A stretch of 6,310 nt of DNA from Cellvibrionaceae bacterium (GTDB lineage Bacteria; Pseudomonadota; Gammaproteobacteria; Pseudomonadales; Cellvibrionaceae), in contig JAGKXA010000237.1 of the NCBI GenBank assembly GCA_021151615.1, forward strand, positions 1 to 6,310, given 5' to 3'. Shown in pieces: positions 1-4,845 of this stretch. Under the pieces are notes generated by a model. That model saw only the letters and a program-made list of their open reading frames with translations. It searched no databases and had not been told where the DNA came from. A program made the translations under genes and the position numbers. The stretch's first letter is position 1. Every line of letters starts with the position of its first letter.

Positions 1-432
1 GCCGGTCATCGCCACTTGCCTGAGATTGAACAGGGGCTGCGCGACGTTCAGCCAACTGGCGCTGCACCTGTGTCCCTGACCTTTGTGCCGCACTTACTGC
101 CAATTATTCGCGGTATTCACGCCACCCTTTACGCAACGGCGCTGGATGTGAACAAATTGCCGGATCTTCAAAAACTCTACGAACAGCGCTATGCCAATGA
201 GCCATTTGTGGATGTACTACCGGCGGGTGAATTGCCACAAACGAGAAGTGTGAAAGGTTCCAATGTGTGCCGTATCTCGGTGTTGCGCCCGCAACAACGC
301 GATACTGTTGTCGTACTCTCGGTAATTGACAATCTCACCAAGGGTGCATCGGGCCAAGCAATTCAGAACATGAATATTATGTTCGGTTTTGATGAGCGCG
401 CCGGTCTGGATGTAGTGGCTTTGATGCCCTAA
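1..432 (+). CDS. argC: N-acetyl-gamma-glutamyl-phosphate reductase, C-terminal part (5' end outside the window)
   Basis: ArgC catalyses the NADPH-dependent reduction of N-acetyl-glutamyl phosphate to N-acetylglutamate semialdehyde, the third step of arginine synthesis, in the cytoplasm. The frame is open from the first base and gives 143 residues beginning AGHRHLPEIEQ. That His-rich motif is characteristic of ArgC, and one of its histidines is believed to assist the catalytic cysteine, which lies upstream of the window. The segment LTKGASGQAIQNMN near the C-terminus and the end MFGFDERAGLDVVALMP are also typical of the family. Family members have about 335-345 residues, so roughly the first 200 (NADP-binding domain and active-site Cys) are missing only because the window cuts the gene. 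A TTG at 16 could be read as a start but lies inside the conserved domain. No frameshift is visible. The identification is firm; the true start cannot be seen. Confidence 0.95.
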   Translation, partial: AGHRHLPEIEQGLRDVQPTGAAPVSLTFVPHLLPIIRGIHATLYATALDVNKLPDLQKLYEQRYANEPFVDVLPAGELPQTRSVKGSNVCRISVLRPQQRDTVVVLSVIDNLTKGASGQAIQNMNIMFGFDERAGLDVVALMP

Positions 433-446
433 TCCGCAGGTCTCAC

Positions 447-469
447 GCGGAGCAGGTTTGCTGCTCCGC
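447..469 (+). other. Perfect 9-bp stem-loop in the argC - membrane protein gap
   Basis: GCGGAGCAG (447-455) and CTGCTCCGC (461-469) are exact reverse complements around a five-base loop, GTTTG. The hairpin begins 14 bases after the argC stop and ends 31 bases before the next start. The downstream bases (CAATAATAAC) contain no T-run, so it is not a standard intrinsic terminator. It may protect the 3' end of argC mRNA, partly attenuate transcription or mark an RNA processing site. The repeat is plain in the sequence; the role is inferred. Confidence 0.6.
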
Positions 470-500
470 CAATAATAACAACACGAATACGATAATTTTT

Positions 501-1253
501 ATGGCCAAAGTCAAAGGCTCCCCGGTTTATCGCCTCAAGGTGGTTCCTCATCGCCCGCTAAAAACAGCCTTCATTACGTTGTTGATGTTATTGCTGGTTT
601 TGGCTGCATTGGTGGCGACCTATCACTATGCGCAAATCCAGGCGGGTGATAAGCGTTTAACTATTGAGGAGGCGCAAGGCTTGCGCGCGCAACTGGAAAA
701 AGTGACTCAGGAGGCGGAGGAATCGCGGCGCGAAATGACCCGTTTGCAAGTAGGTGCTGAGGTTGATCGCCAGGCAGGTGAGGAGATGCGCAAGCGTGTG
801 CTTGAGTTGCGCGAAGAAAAGGCGGCCCTGGAACGTGATATCAATGTATATCGCATCATGACCTCGGACAAAAATAAAAACCCCAAGGGTATTAGTTTCG
901 GCGTTTTTTCCGTTTCTGCCTTGCCGGATAACAAGCATCAGCTAAAACTGGTAGTGCAAAAGCTCGCGGAAGGTGATGACGACTTTACCGGGCAATTGAA
1001 ATTTATAGTGGTTGGGCAAAGGGAAGGGCAAGAGACCAAAATTTCACTCCATGAATTAGTTGTCTCCAAAGTCGGCTCCGAGCCCCTGACGGAAAGTATT
1101 CCTCTTAACTTCAAGTTCTTTCAAAACATCGAAACGGAAATCGTGTTACCCGACGGTTTTGTGCCATCGCGAGTGGAGCTGGTGGTCAAGTCCGATGCCA
1201 GACGCAATCCGGTAACAGTGGAAGGGCAGCTTGAATGGCCTGAAATCAAATAG
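501..1253 (+). CDS. Membrane-anchored coiled-coil protein of unknown function (DUF6776-like)
   Basis: This 250-residue protein has no assigned enzymatic role. Residues 1-21 are basic (MAKVKGSPVYRLK...). Residues 22-43 form one hydrophobic segment (AFITLLMLLLVLAALVATYHYA) that should act as an uncleaved signal anchor and place the rest in the periplasm. Residues about 52-118 are rich in Glu, Arg, Lys, Leu and Ala, with the pattern of a coiled coil. Residues about 130-250 look beta-rich and contain no cysteine, no HxxxD/HxH zinc motif and no nucleotide-binding loop. From memory this layout fits the proteobacterial family DUF6776, but I could not run a search. There is no clear Shine-Dalgarno sequence before ATG 501, and no other in-frame ATG lies between the argC stop and it. 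The bactofilin gene starts 22 bases after the stop, so the two are probably co-transcribed. A membrane partner for the bactofilin is a reasonable guess, not shown. Confidence 0.85.
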   Translation: MAKVKGSPVYRLKVVPHRPLKTAFITLLMLLLVLAALVATYHYAQIQAGDKRLTIEEAQGLRAQLEKVTQEAEESRREMTRLQVGAEVDRQAGEEMRKRVLELREEKAALERDINVYRIMTSDKNKNPKGISFGVFSVSALPDNKHQLKLVVQKLAEGDDDFTGQLKFIVVGQREGQETKISLHELVVSKVGSEPLTESIPLNFKFFQNIETEIVLPDGFVPSRVELVVKSDARRNPVTVEGQLEWPEIK

Positions 1254-1275
1254 CAGTTTTGCTAAGGAGTAATGA

Positions 1276-1656
1276 ATGGCGTTTTCCAATAATCACACCC
1301 TGATTTCCCGCGCTACCCGTGTTAATGGTGACCTGCATTTCACCGGAGAGCTGCAAATTGAAGGTAAAGTTACCGGCAATATCTACGCAGATGATGAGAA
1401 GGATGCAAAACTGGTCATTGCGGATACAGGCTTGGTGGAGGGCGAAATACGCGCGCCAGTAGTGATCGTGAATGGAAAGGTTGTGGGCAATATCCACTCC
1501 AGTAAACACCTGGAGCTGGCCGCCAAAGGGAATGTAACAGGCACCGTTCACTACAATTCCATTGAAATGGTCAAAGGCGCCCAGCTCAATGGTTCTATGG
1601 TGAATAACCAGGCTCAACAAGCAAACCCAACTGCGGCGACGGTTGCAACGGCTTAA
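1276..1656 (+). CDS. Bactofilin (polymer-forming cytoskeletal protein, DUF583)
   Basis: Bactofilins polymerise without nucleotide into filaments beneath the inner membrane and act as scaffolds for cell-wall enzymes. The 126-residue product has the short right-handed beta-helix core of the family: residues about 15-108 hold repeated turns such as VNGDLHFTGELQIEGKVTGNI, GLVEGEIRAPVVIVNGKVVGNI and LELAAKGNVTGTVHY, with Gly and hydrophobic residues at regular spacing. The N-terminal tail is about 14 residues; the C-terminal tail is disordered and rich in Gln, Asn, Ala and Thr (NNQAQQANPTAATVATA), the usual bactofilin arrangement. AAGGAG at 1264-1269 lies six bases before ATG 1276. An overlapping ATG at 1272 leads to a stop after six codons and is not used. 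The gene follows the coiled-coil membrane protein by 22 bases. No signal peptide is seen. Family assignment is firm; the cellular process served is unknown. Confidence 0.92.
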   Translation: MAFSNNHTLISRATRVNGDLHFTGELQIEGKVTGNIYADDEKDAKLVIADTGLVEGEIRAPVVIVNGKVVGNIHSSKHLELAAKGNVTGTVHYNSIEMVKGAQLNGSMVNNQAQQANPTAATVATA

Positions 1657-1680
1657 TAGTTGACTGTTTTACTCAGGTAA
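1656..1680 (+). promoter_or_regulatory. Candidate IscR type 1 binding site over the erpA -35 box
   Basis: The 25 bases read ATAGTTGACT (1656-1665), GTTTT (1666-1670) and ACTCAGGTAA (1671-1680). Against the type 1 IscR consensus as I remember it (left half ATASYYGACT, a five-base A/T-rich centre, right half AGTCRRSTAT), the left half matches completely and the right half differs at two positions. The two half-sites are imperfect inverted repeats of each other (7 of 10). The site contains the predicted -35 hexamer TTGACT, so [2Fe-2S]-IscR would block RNA polymerase. In E. coli erpA (formerly yadR) is an IscR-repressed gene with a type 1 site, which fits this position. The consensus is from memory and the match was made by eye. 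Confidence 0.7.
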
Positions 1681-1689
1681 AGGGATAAT
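1660..1689 (+). promoter_or_regulatory. Predicted sigma-70 promoter of erpA
   Basis: TTGACT (1660-1665) and GATAAT (1684-1689) are separated by 18 bases; each differs from consensus at one position. Transcription should start near 1696, giving a leader of about 36 bases before ATG 1732. The promoter begins directly after the bactofilin stop, so erpA can be expressed apart from the upstream genes, although read-through from them is possible. Confidence 0.75.
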
Positions 1690-1696
1690 AATTGCG

Positions 1697-1709
1697 CTCG
1701 CATGGCGAG
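1697..1709 (+). repeat. Short inverted repeat in the erpA leader
   Basis: CTCGC (1697-1701) and GCGAG (1705-1709) flank ATG (1702-1704). If transcription starts near 1696 the hairpin sits at the very 5' end of the mRNA, 13 bases before the GGAG ribosome-binding site. Such a 5' stem could slow mRNA decay. The stem is only 5 bp, so it may be chance. Confidence 0.4.
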
Positions 1710-1722
1710 TTAGTTGTTATCC

Positions 1723-1726
1723 GGAG
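1723..1726 (+). promoter_or_regulatory. Ribosome-binding site that fixes the erpA start
   Basis: GGAG ends five bases before ATG 1732. It supports this ATG over the in-frame TTG at 1714, which would put the ribosome-binding site inside the coding region and add six residues not seen in ErpA. Confidence 0.75.
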
Positions 1727-1731
1727 TTTTT

Positions 1732-2085
1732 ATGTCTACCGCTGAAATCTACATTCCCGAAGTTGTTTCTGTCACAGAGAGCGCTATCGCCAAGGTGCGG
1801 AGCCTGATTGAGGAAGAAGATAATCCAGACCTCAAGCTGCGCGTCTATGTGACTGGTGGAGGTTGCTCAGGCTTTCAATACGGCTTTACCTTTGATGAGG
1901 CTGTTGCTGACGATGACTCTATCGTTGAGCGAGATGGTGTGAAGGTAGTGGTAGACGCAATGAGTTACCCCTATCTGGTTGGCGCTCGCGTTGATTATGA
2001 AGAAGGGCTGCAGGGCTCCAAGTTTGTTATTCAGAATCCCAATGCGTCCAGCACCTGTGGGTGCGGCTCATCTTTCAATATCTAG
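1732..2085 (+). CDS. erpA: Iron-sulfur cluster insertion protein ErpA (A-type carrier)
   Basis: ErpA receives Fe-S clusters from the Isc/Suf machinery and passes them to cytoplasmic apo-enzymes, in E. coli notably IspG of isoprenoid synthesis. The 117-residue product is close to the 114 residues of E. coli ErpA. The three cluster-ligand cysteines of A-type carriers are present: Cys45 in VTGGGCSGFQYGF, and Cys109 and Cys111 in STCGCGSSF, with the same spacing as in E. coli. The segment DAMSYPYLVGARVDYEEGLQGSKFVIQNPNA is also typical and favours ErpA over IscA. The start at ATG 1732 is supported by a ribosome-binding site and by family length; an upstream TTG at 1714 is rejected. The gene has its own promoter with an IscR-like site, suggesting that expression rises when cellular Fe-S clusters run low. 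It ends seven bases from the stop of the opposing anmK. Confidence 0.96.
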   Translation: MSTAEIYIPEVVSVTESAIAKVRSLIEEEDNPDLKLRVYVTGGGCSGFQYGFTFDEAVADDDSIVERDGVKVVVDAMSYPYLVGARVDYEEGLQGSKFVIQNPNASSTCGCGSSFNI

Positions 2086-2092
2086 CTGATAC

Positions 2093-3214
2093 CTAGTCTG
2101 CGTAATAAACTCCACCAAGAACAACCTCGCGTTTAGCACCGGTAACAGCACACAAGTTACCGGGCCTCCGCTCAATTGTTTGCTGTGCTAACCAGGCAAA
2201 TGCCATGGCTTCAATCCATTGGGGATCAATTCCTCGGCCAACTGTGGTGCTAACCGGGCAATTGGGCAGTAACTCAGCCAGTCGTTCAAGTAATCGAGTA
2301 TTAAAGGCACCGCCTCCACAAACCAGAATCTCTTTCGTGGTTTGGCTCAATAATTCAATGCTTTCTACAATCGATCTGGCGGTCAGCTCCAGTAATGTGG
2401 CTTGAACATTTTGAGTAGCAGGTGTTAGCGGCAGTTGTTGCAGGTGCTGGCCTAGCCACTGGCGGTTGAAGTGTTCACGCCCAGTGCTTTTGGGGAAAGG
2501 CTGGTTGAAAAATGGATCTGAGAGTAGTGCATCCAATAACTCCTTAATTACCTCTCCAGAGGCTGCCCAGTTACCCTGTTTATCGTAACTACAGCCCTGG
2601 CACTCATTGATCCATGAGTCCATGAGCACATTTCCGGGGCCCGTATCAAAGCCACAAACTTCTCCTCCCGAGGGTAGCCAGGTGATATTTGCCATGCCGC
2701 CAATATTAACAATGACTCTATCCTGAGCGGTTGAGTGGAATAGTGCGCGATGAAACGCAGGCACCAGCGGCGCACCTTGTCCGCCTGCGGCCATATCGCG
2801 CCTGCGAAAATCGGCGACTGTGGTAATCCCGGTCAATTCAGCAATCACATTGGGGTCGCCAATTTGCAAAGTAAAGCAATTGGCGGTGGTTCCGGGTGGT
2901 CTATGGCGGATGGTTTGGCCGTGACTGCCAATGGCAATTATCTGATTCGGTGTTAGGTCCGCCCTTGCTAGTAGATCAAGGGTGCATTGAGCGAAGTGTC
3001 GCCCCAGCTCCATATCCAACTCGCCCATGCGATCAATTTCATTGTCTCCGGGAAGGGATAGGGCATGAATTCGGGTGCGCAGTTCGCTGGAGAAAGGCAG
3101 GTTGTGCGTGGCTATTAATCTGGGTGGGGTGGTTTGCATGTCTACCAGTGCTGCATCTATACCATCAGCACTGGTGCCAGACATCAAACCTATGTAGAGC
3201 TGGCGGTTGGACAT
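2093..3214 (-). CDS. anmK: Anhydro-N-acetylmuramic acid kinase
   Basis: AnmK opens and phosphorylates 1,6-anhydro-N-acetylmuramic acid with ATP to give MurNAc-6-phosphate, part of recycling peptidoglycan fragments in the cytoplasm. The 373 residues match the family length (about 370). Family motifs are present in order: the N-terminal phosphate loop GLMSGTSADGID (residues 9-20), IGSHGQTIRHRP (95-106), NIGGMANITWL (170-180), GFDTGPGN (188-195) and the second phosphate-binding segment ILVCGGGAFNTRL (296-308). Asp190 in GFDTGPGN is the expected catalytic base. ATG 3214 is chosen because the conserved loop begins nine residues later. No convincing Shine-Dalgarno sequence precedes it, so translation may be coupled to the M23 peptidase gene, whose stop is 17 bases upstream on the same strand. 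That order suggests an operon joining wall hydrolysis to recycling. The 3' end converges on erpA. Confidence 0.96.
   Translation of the reverse strand: MSNRQLYIGLMSGTSADGIDAALVDMQTTPPRLIATHNLPFSSELRTRIHALSLPGDNEIDRMGELDMELGRHFAQCTLDLLARADLTPNQIIAIGSHGQTIRHRPPGTTANCFTLQIGDPNVIAELTGITTVADFRRRDMAAGGQGAPLVPAFHRALFHSTAQDRVIVNIGGMANITWLPSGGEVCGFDTGPGNVLMDSWINECQGCSYDKQGNWAASGEVIKELLDALLSDPFFNQPFPKSTGREHFNRQWLGQHLQQLPLTPATQNVQATLLELTARSIVESIELLSQTTKEILVCGGGAFNTRLLERLAELLPNCPVSTTVGRGIDPQWIEAMAFAWLAQQTIERRPGNLCAVTGAKREVVLGGVYYAD
2139..2163. repeat. 8-bp inverted repeat near the anmK 3' end
   Basis: CCGGTAAC (2139-2146) and GTTACCGG (2156-2163) are exact reverse complements around a nine-base loop. 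The repeat is inside anmK coding sequence and about 54 bases past the erpA stop, so it could form a 3' hairpin on erpA read-through RNA. No T-run follows on either strand, so it is not a standard terminator. Confidence 0.4.
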
Positions 3215-3231
3215 GGTTGCTAGCTAATCAG

Positions 3232-4644
3232 TTAATTGCTTTTGTTGCCGCTCTTGGCTACTGCAACCCGGCTAGTGGATTTATAGTCATCCAGTTTGGC
3301 AATCATAGTGCGGGTTGTTTCGTTAAAGCGAGCCAGTTCGGTCTTCTCTATGCCCATCGCTTTGGGAAGCGGTACGGTCACCGGGTTGCGCACCTGTCCA
3401 TTAACGTGGAATTCGTAGTGTAAGTGTGGGCCAGAAGCCAAGCCAGTAGAGCCTACGTAGCCAATTACATCACCCTGGGTGACGCGAGCACTGGTTTTCA
3501 TTCCTTTAGCAAAGCCATTCATGTGGCCGTAAAGCGTCTCAATACCTTGGCCATGCTGGATGACAATACAGTTACCAAAGGCGCCCTTGCGACCTGCAAA
3601 GGCGATTTTCCCATTGCCGGTAGCACGAATTGGGGTGCCACGAACAGCGGCATAATCAGTGCCTTTATGGGCGCGAATGATGTGCAGCACGGGGTGTTTG
3701 CGAGCCAGATTAAAATGAGAACTGATTTTGGCAAATTCAATTGGGGTGCGGAGAAATGCTTTGTGCATTCCACGGCCATCCGGGGTGTAATAATTACTGA
3801 CGCCATCTTTATCGGTATAGCGAACTGCCTTAAAGGTTTTGCCACTGTTAGTAAACTCGGCTGCCATAATCTTGCCGATACCGATTTTTTTGCCGTTCAG
3901 GAATTGCTCTTCATACATGACTTTAAAGCTGTCGCCTTTTTGGATGTCCAGTGCAAAGTCGATATCCCAACCAAAAATATTGGCTAATTCCATAGTCAGG
4001 TTACTGGGCATACCAGCACGTTTGCCAGCCATATATAGAGAACTGTCGATAGTGGCGTAGCGGAAGGCGTGTTTTACATCGGGTTTAAGGGCGGTTTCTT
4101 TACTATCAAAGCCTTTAGCGGTGCGACTAAAGCTCAGGCTGTTCAGGTCATCAATTATGTACTTTAGTCCCTGCAGTTGGCCATTATCCACTAAAAAGGA
4201 CATCTTTTGTCCGGGGCGAATATTGCGTAAATCCTTGGCGTCTTTAGCTTCACTAAATAATTCGTAAATGGCGCGATCATTAAGTCCGGCGCGCTTGAAA
4301 ATAATGGACAAATTGTCGCCATTTTGAACGGTAAATTCTTTCCAGGGTGACTCTGGTTCGATAACAACAACGCGTTGTGGCTCGGGTGTAGCAGCAACTT
4401 CTTGAATAATGGTTTCTACAGCGGGTACAGCAATTGGGGTGGCCTGGGTCTCGGTGCCTTGAAAATGCAGGCCGGGAATATTGTTGCTTTCGATCAGTTG
4501 ATTGGATGATTCGGATCCATCCTCCACAAGCACCAATGCCGCTACACCTACAGATAACGCGGCAACAGCCAGCAAATGATTGCTTGGCATGTACTTAAAA
4601 AGGGTCGATCGCGCAGTATCGTAATAATTCTTTATTGGCGGCAT
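3232..4644 (-). CDS. Membrane-anchored M23 (LytM-type) peptidoglycan endopeptidase with LysM/OapA-like domain
   Basis: The 470-residue protein resembles MepM/YebA-type DD-endopeptidases, which cut peptide cross-links in periplasmic peptidoglycan so that new material can be inserted. A basic N-terminus precedes one hydrophobic segment (about residues 23-41, HLLAVAALSVGVAALVLV). A Pro/Thr/Glu-rich linker follows, then a LysM/OapA-like domain (about 102-152, WKEFTVQNGDNLSIIFKRAG to IRPGQKMSF), a middle beta domain (about 155-300) and the M23 domain (about 305-425). The zinc and catalytic residues are intact: His326 and Asp330 in AHKGTDYA, His374 in LYGHM, His407 and His409 in GPHLHYE. It should therefore be active. 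I chose ATG 4644 over the longer GTG 4722 because the extra 26 residues lack family character and lie over a possible promoter. Neither start has a good ribosome-binding site, so the start is the weak point. It leads into anmK after 17 bases. Confidence 0.93.
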   Translation of the reverse strand: MPPIKNYYDTARSTLFKYMPSNHLLAVAALSVGVAALVLVEDGSESSNQLIESNNIPGLHFQGTETQATPIAVPAVETIIQEVAATPEPQRVVVIEPESPWKEFTVQNGDNLSIIFKRAGLNDRAIYELFSEAKDAKDLRNIRPGQKMSFLVDNGQLQGLKYIIDDLNSLSFSRTAKGFDSKETALKPDVKHAFRYATIDSSLYMAGKRAGMPSNLTMELANIFGWDIDFALDIQKGDSFKVMYEEQFLNGKKIGIGKIMAAEFTNSGKTFKAVRYTDKDGVSNYYTPDGRGMHKAFLRTPIEFAKISSHFNLARKHPVLHIIRAHKGTDYAAVRGTPIRATGNGKIAFAGRKGAFGNCIVIQHGQGIETLYGHMNGFAKGMKTSARVTQGDVIGYVGSTGLASGPHLHYEFHVNGQVRNPVTVPLPKAMGIEKTELARFNETTRTMIAKLDDYKSTSRVAVAKSGNKSN

Positions 4645-4693
4645 AAGAATGTCGTCTTTATCTTTATAGAGAAATGTGATCCAAGAAAGAGCA

Positions 4694-4699
4694 TTTATA
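4694..4699 (-). promoter_or_regulatory. Possible -10 box for the M23 peptidase - anmK operon
   Basis: On the minus strand TATAAA occurs at 4699-4694, about 50 bases before the chosen ATG 4644. No good -35 hexamer lies 16-18 bases upstream, so this is a weak call. A second TATAAA lies at 4668-4663, also without a clear partner. The operon promoter must be in this divergent gap or involve an activator. Confidence 0.3.
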
Positions 4700-4732
4700 G
4701 CAGAAAAAAATGCCCTTAACACCCCAAAATTT

Positions 4733-4782
4733 CATCTCGCTGTAACAAGTCTTTGCTTTGGTCTTGAAATTGAAGCGAGATG
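4733..4782. promoter_or_regulatory. 9-bp perfect inverted repeat in the divergent control region (candidate operator)
   Basis: CATCTCGCT (4733-4741) and AGCGAGATG (4774-4782) are exact reverse complements with arm centres 41 bases apart, close to four turns of DNA. The right arm lies between the -35 and -10 boxes of the tyrS promoter; the left arm lies upstream of the likely start of the minus-strand operon. This is the geometry of an operator for a dimeric or looping regulator serving both directions. The repeat is seen directly; the regulator is unknown. Confidence 0.45.
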
Positions 4783-4791
4783 CGGTATCTT
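4764..4791 (+). promoter_or_regulatory. Predicted sigma-70 promoter of tyrS
   Basis: TTGAAA (4764-4769) and TATCTT (4786-4791) are 16 bases apart. A G/C-rich discriminator (GGCCGCC, 4792-4798) and a T-run follow, and transcription should start near 4798. G/C-rich discriminators are common in promoters that shut down during the stringent response, which suits a translation gene. A start near 4798 also excludes the upstream ATG at 4780 as the tyrS start. Confidence 0.65.
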
Positions 4792-4845
4792 GGCCGCCTT
4801 TTTGTCCCAAATCGAAACACAATTAACAGGCTTGGTTGGTGCGTT

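Noticed and set aside
1246..1620. 124-residue open frame on the minus strand over the bactofilin gene
   Set aside because: It is fully antisense to a clear bactofilin with a good ribosome-binding site and shows no family motif of its own.
2051..2064. GCACC-TGTG-GGTGC hairpin at the end of erpA as a terminator
   Set aside because: The stem is only 5 bp, lies inside the conserved STCGCG codons of erpA and has no T-run on either strand.
2896..3987. Two long open frames on the plus strand (2896-3423 and 3424-3987) opposite anmK and the M23 peptidase
   Set aside because: They lie antisense to well-conserved genes, have no ribosome-binding site or recognisable motifs, and their Cys/Trp-rich composition looks like an antisense shadow.
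4645..4722. Longer M23 peptidase starting at GTG 4722
   Set aside because: The extra 26 residues show no conserved character, no ribosome-binding site precedes the GTG, and the stretch contains possible -10 boxes; ATG 4644 directly precedes a normal anchor sequence.
4780..4845. Longer TyrS starting at ATG 4780
   Set aside because: This ATG lies between the -35 and -10 boxes of the predicted tyrS promoter, upstream of the expected transcript start, and the added 22 residues have no counterpart in E. coli TyrS.
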